A stretch of DNA of 64,000 bases from Dermatophagoides farinae. Its lineage: Eukaryota > Arthropoda > Arachnida > Sarcoptiformes > Pyroglyphidae. The notes beneath the pieces are model-generated. The model worked only from the letters and a program-made list of their open reading frames with translations, searched no databases and was not told where the DNA came from. Below are positions 39,854-55,468 of the stretch, piece by piece. Position 1 is the stretch's first letter; each line of letters begins with the position of its first letter. Made by a program: the position numbers and the translations under genes. The stretch lies in the NCBI RefSeq assembly GCF_024713945.1, contig NC_134680.1, positions 2,504,001 through 2,568,000 on the forward strand, read 5' to 3'.

Positions 39854-42126
39854 ATTGAAAATATATTTTCACGCAATAAAAAAAATGATGATGATTTCAA
39901 ATGATGATGTTTTCTGTTGTTCAATGTTGTTAAACATTTTATCGAATGTGGTGAATGATTTTAATTTGAAAAATTAGAAAAAACCACACTGATTGAATTG
40001 AATGAAAATTATTATCAGCATCGCATATACATTAGATTCTATTGTTGTTCCAAATGGAAAAGAGAGAAATCAAAAAAGAGAATTGTCCAATGTTTGATGA
40101 GACATTCGATGATGTGTAGTTCCTAGAAATAGGGGAAAAAAATAAGAGACAAATAGGGCTCATTTCATGATGATGATGAAGCAAAAAAAAATACTCAAAC
40201 AAATTGGAAATGCCTTGAATTTAATTTCTCACTTTTTATATTTGTTTGTTCCAAAATATCAACAACAACGACATTTGGCCAAGTTTTCACTATTATCATC
40301 AGCATCATTAAATTATTTGAACATTCATAAAAACGTCTTTTGTTGAACGACTGTTGTTGTTGTTGTTGTTGTTACTGTTGTATGAATATTGGATACATTC
40401 ATTCAATATGTATAGGAACGGACATACACAAAAAAAATCAGAAAATTTTCGGGGCCATATTATCATTCGATGAATATATGATTGTGTGATCAAAAAAAAA
40501 CAGGATGAAGCAACGAGTTTTTTCTTTCATTTTCATTTTGGTTTTGTTTAGTTTATTTCACTACCAACTAAGAAGGAAAAAAAAACAAAACGAAAATTTT
40601 AGATGCAGATTTTTCCGACAGATGAATGAAATGAATGAATGAAAACAACTGAACGACAACAATTAACAAAAAAAATCAAATGAATGAATTATGTGTGTTT
40701 TTCCATTTGTTAAACAATAATGATTCTTTTAGCAGGAACAAACAAACAAACAAACAAACAAAACAAAACATTGATTGAACAACAACAATAACATTAAGGA
40801 ATTATTTTGTTTGTGTACATTTTTTTTTTTGTTTTGAAAAAAAAAGAAAAAATCGGACACATCAGAAAAAAAGGTGGAAATAGTCATATATGATAATAAT
40901 GATGATGATGTTGGTCGAAATCAACAGCACGTCATCCAAATGGATATGCATTTATCATCTATGAATTTCATTTTTTTTTTAGAGGTCAACACACATCTTT
41001 AAGATTGTCGGGCGCGATCAAAGCAACAACAACAACAACGACAAAAAACGTCGTCATCTTTATTAAATCATCATTTTTCACCGCGTACTGATTTTTATTT
41101 TCCATGGTTGGATTGTAAAAAAAAATGGCAAAAAAAAATTCGAATAAAAAGGATTGGTTATCTTTCATTTCATTTTTGTTCATTCAATTGTATTATATAC
41201 CATATAACAATGATGATGATCTGTGAAAGGAGTGTTGTTTGAAGGATCCTAAGAAATGGAAATATTTATTAAATAGGATGTTGATTATCATTGTTGGTGA
41301 CATCATTAGACCTTGATTTTTTTTGAATAATAAATATTTTGTTTTTTGTTGTTTACCATCATTTTTTTCTGTTTATATTCTCTTTTGATCTGGATCTTTC
41401 TTTCGCTTTATCGTGCCACTATCATCACCTGTTTATTTGATGAGATTATTTATTTAATTATCCTTATCTCAAAAAAAGTGTTGCCATTTTTTCGATTCAA
41501 TTTCAAGTTGTAGTTATAATTATAAAAAAAAATTTATTTATTTATCTGACCTGTCGAACGCAATAACATTCTTAAGGTTTTTTTTTTTTTTTTTTTGATT
41601 GGAGTCATTTGATTGATGATTTAAATGATCACGAAACAAGGTTTACTCAAATCAATCTAAAGAATCTGTCACTGTATATTTGTATATATCGATACTTTGA
41701 ACTCATTTCATCATTCAATTTTTTTTTTGATTTTCTAGATCACAATTTTGACATGTTTATGATTTGCAAAATTTTCATTTACAAATCAGTCTGTGTGAAT
41801 TAATTAGTCGTCATTTAATTACGACATAATATGATGTTTTTGAAAATCTTAATCAGTTTTTTTTTCAATGTAACTATGTCAGTTTTAATGTAGTTTTTAA
41901 TTCAAAAATTTCATGTATTTTTAGAAAATTGCGATTTGCGGAAATCTAACAATCGGGAATTCATTCATGTAATTTTCGACTCGACGAGAAAAAATGAAAA
42001 CAAATTCCATAACATCCTTTATGAATGGAACCTTACACGCGGTTAACAATTGTTTGTTTTCAAAACAATTTTGGCCAGCTTTTTGCGTTCTTGTTTTTGA
42101 ATTTAATCGAAATTCATTCATTTAAC
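39854..42126. other. Non-coding gap of 2.3 kb upstream of GPN1
   Basis: AT-rich with short direct repeats such as (AAAC)n (40740-40768) and GTT runs (40350-40380). T and A homopolymers reach 18 bases near 41580. No coding frame is supported; it is likely to contain the promoters of the small secreted gene and GPN1. Confidence 0.5.
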
Positions 42127-43233
42127 ATGGAAGTTGATGAACAGATCGAAATCAAAGATGATTCGGCTAATGATACGAAGATAAATGCAGAGAAAATAGA
42201 TAAAAAACAACCGATTTGTGTCATCATTCTGGGTATGGCTGGCAGTGGTAAATCATCATTATGTACGAAATTGGTTCAGCATTTATTCGGCAAGAATCGA
42301 CCACCATATGTGATAAATTGTGATCCAGCATGTCTACGAGTGGATTATCCTTGTAATATTGATATTCGTGATTCGATACATTATAAAAATGTTATGGAAA
42401 AATATCGTCTTGGACCTAATGGATCGATTATAACTTCATTAAATTTATTTGTCACACGATTCGATCAGGTATTGGATCTGGTTGATAAACGTAAAGAATC
42501 CTATAGGTAGGTGTTTGCATTTCTAATCTGTGGTTTCCAACGATATATTCTATTCTTAAATTTCAACAGCTATGTTTTGCTTGACACACCTGGTCAGGTA
42601 GAAGTATTCACATGGTCAGCATCTGGTTCAATTATAACCGAAGCATTAGCATCAAAATATCCGACAGTAATTTTATTCGTCATCGATACTGTAAGAAGCC
42701 ATAATCCAACAACATTCATGTCAAATATGCTATATGCTTGTTCAATAATGTATAAATATAAGTTACCAATTATTGTTGCTTTGAATAAAACCGATATTAT
42801 TGATCATCAATTTGCAATGGAATGGATGCAAAATTCCGAAATATTTGAAACGGCAATCAATGAAGATCCAACATATATGGCTTGTTTGAATCAATCATTA
42901 GTATCAGCATTAGATATATTCTATCAAGATCTTTCTGTCATAGGAATATCATCGAAAACCGGTACAGGTTTTGATCAATTAATCGATGCCATCGATAATG
43001 CACGAATTGATTATGAACAAAATTATCGTCCCGAATTAGATCGACAACAACAGCCACAATCATCATCAACATCAACAACAATGGAAGAATTGGAACAAAA
43101 AACGAATCAAATATCATTAAAAGATCAAGAACAAGACACCGGAACTAGTAACAACAACAAACAAGCTACCACTACTACTGGTAATGATGATTTAATTACA
43201 TTCGGAAAGCGCAGAATAAATATGGATTTGTAA
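42127..43233 (+). CDS. GPN1: GPN-loop GTPase 1
   Basis: Exons 42127-42506 and 42570-43233 (63-nt intron splitting a Ser codon) give 347 residues. Motifs in order: P-loop GMAGSGKSS, the family-defining Gly-Pro-Asn loop in [14 protein letters not shown], switch [30 protein letters not shown] for guanine recognition and [19 protein letters not shown] is also typical of GPN1. GPN1 works with GPN2 and GPN3 in cytoplasmic assembly and nuclear import of RNA polymerase II. The tail is Gln/Ser/Thr-rich and shorter than in vertebrates, but includes [13 protein letters not shown] at the end. The start is the first ATG after an in-frame stop-containing leader. The gene is complete. Confidence 0.95.
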
Positions 43234-45372
43234 TACAATACAATACAATATACAATATGATAATAAAGTCATCACAACCTACACACAAACAGACTATTCA
43301 AACCAAACAATGTTGAAAAACCAGAAAAAAATTTGTCAAAAAAAAAACAAACATTCATCATCATAATCACCATCTTGTAAAAGAAGATAAAGCAATCAAA
43401 CTAATGGAATCTCCATCATTCATATGGCACCAACAACATTTTCTTTTTCTCTTTTCTGGTTTGTGTTTTAATTTAATATAATTTTTTGTCGTATACATTT
43501 TCATTTTCATTTTGTTTCGTTCTTTTATTATTATAAAATTCATAGACATTCATCATCATCATCATTTGAAACTCACATACAAGCACATAAGGAGAAAAAT
43601 GACCTGTGAACGGTGTCAATTTTTATCGATGTGAATTGATTTTCTTTTGTTTGTATATTTAAATAAAAGAAAAAAAATTATGTTGAGTTATATAATATTA
43701 TGATTGTACGTTTTTTTTAAAAATTATTATCAACCACAAACATATGACTTTTGTAAAATCTTCGGTTTCTCATTGGATATATGAAAGGATGGATCCATGT
43801 GCATTATGTATATGCAATATGTATGTAGTCAAGAATTTCAAACCAAAAATAGAAAACTTTTGAATAAAGAGTCTCATCAGGTTGGGTATATATATATGAA
43901 AAAAAAGATGATGGTGATGATGGAATCGATTTTTTTTCTCTTGTTCTTTTATTTTCACTTGAATTTTATTCAAGTCATAAAACTTTTTTTTTTGTTTTGT
44001 TTTGTGTTGTTTATGACAATGAAATAAACTTTAATTGAATAATCAATCAATCGATACGACAACGACGATGGTGACATGAAATTTCCATTTCCATTTCAAT
44101 TTTTTTTTTTTGAAATAAAAAAAAATTCCTGATGTTTATACTGAAAAGAAAAAAAAACAGGATATCATTTATGTGGAGTGATGGCAAAAAAAAATCAATT
44201 TATTTTTTTCATATATTTTTCACGACAAAATTGTATAATAGAAGAATATTTTAAAATTAAAAAAAGAATTTCATTTTACAGAATTACCGAAATGAATCTT
44301 GTGTGTGTGTGTGTCTGTGTGTTTTGATCCATCATCATTGGCCCCCCCTAAAATTAGAATCATTTCATTTCCGAATCAATTTATCATGAAAAATCTTTAC
44401 TAAAACCATCAATTCATTGTTCTTCGTCGTTATCAACATCATCATCATCATCAAGTTAAAATATATACGGAATTAATTACAAATTCATTTTATTTATTCA
44501 TATGACCCGATAAGGTAATCGTATTGTTACCGAAGATTTATGGATGGATGTTTGTGTGTGTGTTTTTGTTGTTGAGTGCATGTGATTCACATAACAACCG
44601 ACAGATTGACCGACCGACTGAACAATAAAATGAATAGACATGAAACAAACACATTTACACATACAGTGAAATTGTTCCAAATTGAAAACAAAACAAAACA
44701 AAACTAAAAGCAACCACCGCCCAAGAAACAAATTATCATTATTTCTCGATGATGATGATGATGATGATGAGAAATTTTGATTGAAATAGAATACAAATGA
44801 TTATCCGATTGTTATCAGGATTTTTTTGTTGTTGTTGTTGTTGATGAAGCTGATTAACATTATAATGGACAAAACAATGATGATGATTGGCCACAATTGA
44901 ATGGCCTGAACTTTCTTTGTATCAATCATGTGGTGTGAGATTATTTTATATTCAAACGTGAGATTTATTAGCAAATGGATAGGGCTATGAGAGATGGCCG
45001 ATTATTATGAACCATAACATAACATAACAGTTGCTGTTGTTCGTGATTTTCGATGCTAATTTTAGAATTTAATTTTTCATTTATAATTCATTTATTTGAT
45101 GATGCTGCTGCTGTGTGTGTGTAGTGCACACTCTTTCATTTCCTCGCCCGCCACACACATTTCAATAGGTTTTTATCCAGGTTATTCCTTTTTTTTCCAT
45201 ATTACTAGATATAATACAAACTCTTTGGAGTTAGAATTGAACTTTGTTCCGAACATTGGTCTCTTTCATTCAGTGTTTGCTCAATGATGATTTTCGGATA
45301 TAAAAACAAATGTTTCATTTGGATAGTTTGTCCATTAGTTTTTTGCTGTTTGTTGTTCATATTGATGAAAAA
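43234..45372. other. Non-coding gap of 2.1 kb
   Basis: 3' region of GPN1 and upstream region of the cyclophilin gene. It begins with a short (AATAC)n run (43231-43250), and holds GAT repeats at 44748-44770 and GT runs near 44303 and 45113. No credible coding frame. Confidence 0.5.
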
Positions 45373-46002
45373 ATGTTTCATTTCTTAACTTTTCAATTAT
45401 GTTTATCAACAATAATATTTTCCATTACAACTTTATCATCATCATTAGCTAATGGTAAACAAGTGGATGTAACCGAAGAGGCAATATTTGATCTATCGAT
45501 TGGTGGTAAACCTGTTGGCACTATTGTCATCGGATTATTTGGTCGTGATGTGCCGAAAACGGTGGCAAATTTTGCACGTTTATCAAGTGCACAAGGTTTC
45601 CAAGGAAAAACTTATCGTAATTCACGTTTTCATCGTATAATACCAAATTTTATGATACAAGGTGGTGATATTATTCGTGGTGATGGCCGTGGTTCATTCT
45701 CCATTTATGGTGGTCGATTTGCTGATGAAAATTTTAATATTAAACATACCGAAGCCGGTTTATTATCGATGGCAAATTCTGGCCCAGATACGAATGGATC
45801 ACAATTCTTCATTACATTAGTACCAACACCATGGTTAGATGGTAAACATGTTGTATTTGGCAAAGTTGTTTCCGGTATGGAAGTTGTTAATCAAATTGCC
45901 GCTGTACAACGTGATGCTAATGATCGTCCATTAGAAGATGTTATTATAACTAGATCGGTAACACGGCCAGTTAATGCACGATTAATTATACCGAGTCAAT
46001 AA
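45373..46002 (+). CDS. PPIB: Secretory-pathway cyclophilin (peptidyl-prolyl cis-trans isomerase B type)
   Basis: Single exon of 209 residues from ATG 45373; an upstream in-frame ATG at 45310 would add 21 residues before the signal peptide and is less likely. The leader [20 protein letters not shown] ends near SLANGKQ. The isomerase domain is complete: [14 protein letters not shown] carries the catalytic Arg, Phe and Gln, [15 protein letters not shown] the peptide groove, and [14 protein letters not shown] the Trp that contacts cyclosporin. It catalyses proline isomerisation during folding in the ER. There is no KDEL-like end (it stops at LIIPSQ), as in other PPIB proteins. Cyclophilins of house dust mites are known allergens, which would be relevant if the organism is one of these. 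It is intronless. Confidence 0.95.
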   Translation: MFHFLTFQLCLSTIIFSITTLSSSLANGKQVDVTEEAIFDLSIGGKPVGTIVIGLFGRDVPKTVANFARLSSAQGFQGKTYRNSRFHRIIPNFMIQGGDIIRGDGRGSFSIYGGRFADENFNIKHTEAGLLSMANSGPDTNGSQFFITLVPTPWLDGKHVVFGKVVSGMEVVNQIAAVQRDANDRPLEDVIITRSVTRPVNARLIIPSQ

Positions 46003-49000
46003 TTGTATTGTCAATAAATAATAATTATAATTTCATTATATCGATTGATTGATTGATTCTGTGTGTGTGTATATATAAAATGAAAATGATGAATCGTTCA
46101 TTTTGCCATTTTTGTTTAAGAAAAAAAAGAATTAAATTTCAACAATTTTCATTTTCAATTTTGATAAAAAAATAAATTGAATTATTATTAAATTTCATTT
46201 TTAATTTCAAATTCAATATTGACCCGTAGGTTTCATTTTTTTTTTTTTTTTGTATTCTTCCATTTCATTTTCCCATGATGATGGTGATGATGATGATGAT
46301 GACGAATAGACATGATTGTAGAATTGTGTGGAAATTTGAAATAGAATTCAGATACCCAATTAAAAATAATTGGATAGGCAGACTTTTGACCAATAATAGC
46401 TATTGCTAACTGCTGCCACTGTTGTTGATTGTGTAATCATTCAAAAAAAATCACAATATTGTCATCATTCCATCATTATGTTAATGATTTGGGGTAGAGA
46501 TATAGACAGATTTTTATTTTCCATAGAATTTTGTGAAAAAAAAATTCTCAAATGATCATCAAAATTTCTAGCTATTCTAGACATCATTATGGAATGGAAA
46601 CACTGTTATTTTTTCTCCATTATCATCAATTGTACACATCACTTTGTAAATCCTCATAATCATCATCAATTTGAAAAATAGAATTTCAACAACAAAAAAA
46701 AAAAATTCATGTTTAACAGTCACATATGTTTTTTTTTCGTCTATTTTCACACACAATATAAATGTGAATTTTTGCATTTGTTGTTAAACATTATCATCAT
46801 CACTGTGTTTGAAACAAAAATTTTTTTTTTTGTATGAAAAATCAGAAAATTCCTTCAAGAGTGATATAGAGAGAGAAGAAACTTATAGAAAAAAAATCTT
46901 TTATCATCATCATCATCAGATTTATTTTCGTATGTGCGTGCGTGTAAAATTCTATTGAATTTTTTTTTGTTTTTCTTTTTCACATGACAAATAAACGGTG
47001 ATAAAAATGAACCTGAAAAGGGAAATTTTTCAACATTGTCTGATGATGATGGACAAGTGGATAAGATCACACATCGTCAAATAATAAAACAATGTGAAAG
47101 AGTGTGATAGAAAGAGAAAAAATTAAACAAAAGACCAAATTTGGAATCACCATCATCATAAAACGACGCATCAAATACACACATTATATGCAGCGAAAAT
47201 CGACAGAAAAAAAAACGAAATTTTCTCGTTATCGATTACCACACTGCAATATATATGCCAATATATCGAAAAAAAAAACAAATTGTAAACATGAAAATAA
47301 AAACCAATATAATCTGACCAAAAACTGAACCAAACCAAATTATACTGACCATATCCATCAAAATTATCATATATGATGAAATGACAATTTCAAATTCATT
47401 GTTTGATGACCAACACATACACAAGATAAATAATAAGATTATACATACGTGACCATCATCTTGTTGAAATTTAGAAATTTTTTTTTCAAGTTTGTTTGTT
47501 TGTTTATTTGTTTGATCCTAAAGAATCGATTATTTATTATTGTAAATCAAAGAGAAAGAAAAAAAAACCAAACAAAACAAATAAATGTTAATAATAAGCA
47601 ATTGTTTTGAATCCAGATATAGATGATGATTTGATTGAACATTTTATAGAATTATTCAAGAAAAAAAAACCATTCATAGTGGTGATGAAAAAAAAAAAAA
47701 TTTTATTTCTTTCTATCGATCAACCAACCAAAAAAATTTTTTTTTTCTTTCAACAAAAATACATCATCACATCATCATTACATATTATTGTTTGTTGTTG
47801 TACATTCGATAGGATTTTATCTTCTATGATGTGTACGCCGTACAGTGTGGGTGTATGGTCATCATCATTCAACAACAACAACAACAACAACAATACATGT
47901 TGAAGAAATCGATCAAAAAAAAAAGATTTTTTTTTAAATTTCTGGCTCGTTATATTCAAATTCGATCAATCGGTTAATCAGTCAGTCAGTCAATGGATGT
48001 TCATTGTTTGCGTGTATTCATTTCAATTTTATTAACTTGAATCAAATAAAAAATGTGCATTTACAATGAATTTAATTTTTTATTTTTGTTTTGTTTTGTG
48101 AAAAAAAATTAAATTCAAATTCGAATCTTTACCTCAAAATTATGACCAAAAAATCATCTTCTTTATCATCAATGATCGAAGATCGTATTCATTCATTCGT
48201 TAACTGTCACATCATCAATGATCATCATCAAATGCTTACCTCACATTGAATTGATTATATTGAAGGGAAATTTTTTTTTTTTTTCGTTTTTGTTTTTTCT
48301 CATCGAGGATAATAATTCAAAATGGAATTTTTTTTCTTCTCAAATTTCAATTATGAAAATTATTATTATTATTATTATTTACTGGAATTCTACCTGATAA
48401 TTCAATTTTGACCATAAATATTTTCAAAAAAGTTTTTTTTTTAAACAAAATCAAGGAAACTTTTTGTTGTTGTTGTTATTGATCACATGTTTGTTCATTG
48501 ATGACGTAATTTGGATATAATAAAAAAAACATTCGAATTCATATTCCTAATAATTGATAAATCAATTGATTAATTGATGATGTCAATAATCAATTGCACA
48601 AACTCACACACACACACACACACACACTCAATTGTTTGATTCTGTTTATTTTTTTTTTCATTCACACACACACCCACAATAAAAAAAAATTACAAAACAA
48701 TTAAATGATGATTTCCTCATTTCATTGTGGTTTTTTTTTTACTATATATATATATAAAATTAAAATTTTTGCAAAAAAAAAATCAATCGATTCGTCAATA
48801 AATCAAGTTTCGAGTGTGTGTGAATAAGTGGAAAAAATTAATAATTGATGAATTGAAAATTTCCGGCAAAACAGACAAAAAAAAAACGTTGTTCGTTTTT
48901 CTATACCTTTTCTAACCTAACCTAACCAATACATCCATCGGCTCTGTGTGTGTGTGTGTGTGTTTTTATTATTTAAATTAAATTAACACAACATTTTGGC

Positions 49001-49417
49001 TGCACACATACACATTTGAATGTCACTTGAACAGTTGTAACCAGTTGTAATATGAATGTTCAATTTCAATCTCCACATCATCATTATCATCATCATTGAC
49101 TTTGAATGTGTTGATTTTTTGTTTTATTTTTTTATTTTTTATTTTATTTTTGTTTGTTTACAAAAACAACGACGACGACTTTGAACTTGAAAATTTTATT
49201 TTATTTTTGTTTAACAACTTTTCCAATTCAATACTTATCGTTGTTCGAATTTTTGATTTTATTGATCATCATCATCATTTTTTTCAGAGAAAAAACTGAT
49301 GGTTAAATATTTGAAAAATTCAAAAACCCAAAAAAAAAATTGAAATTGAAAAAATCGATCGATTAATCGAAATTCATCATCAATATCAACGATTGTAATT
49401 GAAAAAAAAAATTTAAA
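46003..49417. other. Non-coding gap of 3.4 kb
   Basis: Long AT-rich stretch between the cyclophilin and elongase genes. It contains GAT repeats (46277-46304), CA runs (48605-48627), GT runs (48943-48962), and three CTAAC units at 48912-48927. The many 60-98 codon frames on both strands are built on these repeats. No gene is supported; the right end should contain the ELOVL promoter. Confidence 0.5.
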
Positions 49418-51531
49418 ATGGAATCACCAATACCGATCATCACTACTACCATTACTAACAGTTCTGATACGAATGAAATATTCCATTCATGGACGGAAAT
49501 GATTCTAACATTATTCTTCGATAATCATCCAATTGATGTACAAAAATTAGTAAGTATATTCATGAATGACTAGAGAAAACCAATCCCAAAAACAACCATT
49601 GCTAAAAAATCCATTCCATTTTATCCAAATCGATAAATTCAATATTCAATCACCAATAAACAGCCAATCATTCAAAATCTTTCCATAATAGCAGTTAAGA
49701 ATTTTGGCTTTTTCTTTTGTTCCATTTTGCTGTTTCATAAGCTTCTTTTTTTTTCTTTATCTTGCTGCCAAGTTAAAAAAAATATTCCCTACTATTAATA
49801 CAATATACGAAAAAAAAACAAACAAACAAAAAGCATAGATTCACATTTTAATCAGATTCTTTGGAATTGAATTTCATTTGTTTCTTTAGTTTAGGTTAGT
49901 TAAATTCAATTGTTGGTGAAATCATCACATTCATGACTATTGCAAATGTTATTTTTTTTGGTGTAATATTTCCATTTTTTTCGTAGTTACTGTTGTTGTT
50001 TAAACTTTATTTCTAATCATAAGAAGATTTTTTCTGGCTTATTTGTCTCGATTCAATTTGTCTCTCTTTTGTCATCATCGATTTTTTACTTTCTCTTTCT
50101 GTCAGTGTTTCATTTCCATTCCGGTTGATATCTGATTTTTCTTGATTTTTTTTCCTGAACAGAATAAAAAACAGAAGATAGAATTAAGTTAAGGCATTAT
50201 CTTCTATACATCAAAATAATAATAAGCTGTAATAATAATTTTTTCTCAAAGCTAATTCTGAGGTTTAATATATACCTTATTGTTTTGTTTGTTTATTTGT
50301 TTCAAACATCTTCATCATGGTGATGGGATCGATTTTTTTCCCTTTTTTCCCGTGAATATTTCTCCGATTTGATTCCAATTCATTCATTCATTCATTGTTT
50401 TTTTTTCTCGTGAATATTTTGTGTTTATCTTCATTATTGGATTTTCCGTTTTATTTTATTTTTCTCTCTATTTTTGTATTTGTGTGTTTGTGTGTATGTG
50501 CGCATTTAGGCAAAATTTTTTCGAGATAATTGGCAAATAACCCTTTATTATTCAACATTATATATTATATTGGTTATGGCCGGAACCAGATGGATGTTCA
50601 ATCGACAACCATATAATCTACGTTTATTATTAGCCATATGGAGTGGAACATTATCAATATTTTCCATATTAGGCACAATAAATACATGGCCAGAATTTAT
50701 TCATTTATTTTGGACAAAAGGATTTGTATCAACATATTGTGATAATTCCTATATCAATGATAATCGTTTAGTATTCTGGTATACAATATTTTCCTGTATC
50801 AAAAATATTCGAATTATTCGATACGGCATTCATTGTGTTACGTAAACAAAAATTAATTACATTACATTGGATACATCATATACTTACATTGGTTTATACG
50901 TTCTATATATTTGGTTTTACTGCCGCTACCGCTCGTTGGATGGTATGTTTTTTGTTTTTTTTGTTTTGTTTTTTATTTCAAATTAACAATTTTTTTTCTT
51001 TTTTTTAAAAAAATACAGGTAACAATGAATCTAGTTGTTCATTCTATTATGTATGGTTATTATGCATTACGTGCATTAAAAATATCGATACCAAGACAGA
51101 TTGCAATGGCAATAACAAGTGCACAGATCATACAGATGATATTCGGTTTAATCATACATAGCCATATAACATGGTTGAAATTTTCTCCAATTAATCATCA
51201 ACAATGTGATTGTCCACGTGACGGTACCATTTATGGTTTACTTATGTATTTATTATATTTTTATTTTTTCGTTAAATTTTTTATCGATTCATATGGTTTT
51301 ATGAAAACAAAATCTAAGAATATGACGAAAACAATGAAAAAATCAAACGAAATCCATAATAATGATAAATATGATAATTTGATATCCAATAATATTTATA
51401 ACAAGAATGGATATATCGGCAATTTTAAACCATTGATGGATGATAATAATAATGACAACAACAACAACAACAACAACAATAATAATAATAATAATGACGA
51501 TGACGAAAGAAAAATGAAAAAATCTCAATAA
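49418..51531 (+). CDS. ELOVL6: ELOVL6-like very-long-chain fatty-acid elongase with apparent one-base frameshift
   Basis: Exons 49418-49549, 50510-50942 and 51019-51531 (introns 960 and 76 nt). The protein is a multipass ER 3-keto-acyl-CoA synthase that condenses malonyl-CoA with a fatty acyl-CoA. Hallmarks: an N-terminal segment with TRWMFNRQPYNLRLLLAIW, the region SKIFELFDTAFIVLRKQK, the catalytic histidine box HWIHH, and MYGYYALRALKISIPRQIA. The form MNLVVHSIMYGYYALRA and the HxxHH box fit the ELOVL6/3 branch. The reading frame shifts by one base at about 50791-50796 (TTCCTG): removing one base restores alignment with no gap and makes the total exactly 358 residues. As given, translation would stop 27 codons later, before the histidine box. 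Either a sequence error or a recently broken gene. The C-terminal tail is Asn/Asp/Lys-rich. Convergent with the two-TM gene. Confidence 0.88.
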
Positions 51532-51842
51532 GAAAAAATCAATCAATCAATTCAGTTGTTAATTTTTTATTTTTTATTAATAAATTATTTAAAATTTTAA
51601 AATTACAAAATAAAAATAAGATTGTGGTGACGTTACGTACGTCAAGATTATTTTATTTTTTATTTTATTATTATTATTCAAAAGGCTTTATTCAATGGAT
51701 GGGCGTGTTTGAGTGAATGGATGTGAAAAACAAACAAACAAAACGGTGCAAAATATAGTATTGTGTGTGTGTGTGTGTGTGGACGGATGTGAACACATTT
51801 CCATTTATTTCATTTTAACCGGAAGAATGAATTGAAATGAGA
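51532..51842. other. Gap between convergent genes
   Basis: 3' ends of ELOVL and the two-TM gene. It contains AATAAA-like signals near 51577 and 51610 and a GT run at 51762-51780. No gene seen. Confidence 0.5.
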
Positions 51843-52934
51843 TTAGATTTTTTTATCCGGCAATATTACTTCGGTGAAATCAGCATTTTCATCATTCAAT
51901 GAATAATTTCCTGTTTGTTGTTGTTGTTGTTGTTGCTGCTGCTGCTGTTTTGATGATGATGTCGTTGTTGTTGTATGAATAATTGTAGGTAATTGTACCA
52001 TACATTTAATCGGTTCATAATCATCATCATTAGTATTGGGTAATTCTGTTTTTCTTAAATTACTATCGATTCTAGTGTTTGGATCATGATTATGATGATG
52101 ATGATGACGATGATGATGATGAGAATGCTTATGATGATGATGCTGATGTTCGTGATGAGGTTGTTGTTGATTATTTAGAGATGGACATCTTGATGAATTC
52201 GATATGGTTGATATATGATCATCATCATCTTCATCATTACCAATAGTATAAATCTCTAATCTTGCACCACCCATTTTTGGTGGTGCAACCATATATGATC
52301 GTACACGTGGATTATCTTTTAATGATTGCTGTTGTTGTCGCTGATATCGTCTTTGTTGTTGTTGATCATATAACGAATTAAAATGATAATTTGGATTAGA
52401 CATTTGTTGATGTTGTAGATTATTTGGACCAATATATTGCCATATACCATCACCACGATTTACTGCACTCCAATAACCATAAGAAAATAATGCAATAGCA
52501 AAAAATGTAAATGTTAATGCAACATACATCATTTCATTATGACGGCCACGAATAGCGATGAACATGACTATTAAAATTAGCAATAAAAATATGAGACCCA
52601 ATAATTTACGCACAGATTTTGTTTGTTCTGTACGAGATTTTGTTCTTGTTGTTATTCGTGATAAACGTGATCGATGATTATGATGACGATTATGATGACG
52701 ATGATGATGATTATAATTGGCTGTTGTATTCGAAAAAATTTCACAGGTAGGAACTATATCCGGTATCGTCATCGTCGTTGTCGTTTGTTGTTGTTCATTT
52801 TTTGATAATGATGAACCAACATCACCACCACCACCACCACAACCACCATCATCATCATCATCTTTATTATTATTATTATTATCACAACCAATGATTGAAA
52901 TGGCAGTCATTTTATTTTTATTATTATTGTTCAT
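51843..52934 (-). CDS. Two-TM His-rich protein, function unknown
   Basis: Single exon of 363 residues. After a low-complexity Asn/Asp/Gly leader and a His/Arg-rich segment there are two closely spaced hydrophobic helices at about residues 112-131 (LLGLIFLLLILIVMFIAIRG) and 137-157 (MYVALTFTFFAIALFSYGYW), with a short RGRHNE loop. The following WSAVNRGDGIWQYIGP and MVAPPKMGGARLEIYTIG segments look conserved in character, unlike the Gln, His and Asp tracts around them. The C-terminal region has a His-rich run (about 270-300), a Gln11 tract and the end DFTEVILPDKK. No family is recognised. The hairpin membrane topology and unstructured tails suggest a small ER, endosome or plasma-membrane adaptor. 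His-rich runs may bind metal but may equally be CAT-repeat by-products. Confidence 0.65.
   Translation of the reverse strand: MNNNNKNKMTAISIIGCDNNNNNKDDDDDGGCGGGGGDVGSSLSKNEQQQTTTTMTIPDIVPTCEIFSNTTANYNHHHRHHNRHHNHRSRLSRITTRTKSRTEQTKSVRKLLGLIFLLLILIVMFIAIRGRHNEMMYVALTFTFFAIALFSYGYWSAVNRGDGIWQYIGPNNLQHQQMSNPNYHFNSLYDQQQQRRYQRQQQQSLKDNPRVRSYMVAPPKMGGARLEIYTIGNDEDDDDHISTISNSSRCPSLNNQQQPHHEHQHHHHKHSHHHHRHHHHHNHDPNTRIDSNLRKTELPNTNDDDYEPIKCMVQLPTIIHTTTTTSSSKQQQQQQQQQQQTGNYSLNDENADFTEVILPDKKI

Positions 52935-55468
<2,534 letters not shown>

Noticed and set aside
48912-48927. Three CTAAC units resembling the arthropod telomere repeat TTAGG
   Set aside because: Three units are too few to distinguish from chance in this AT-rich sequence.
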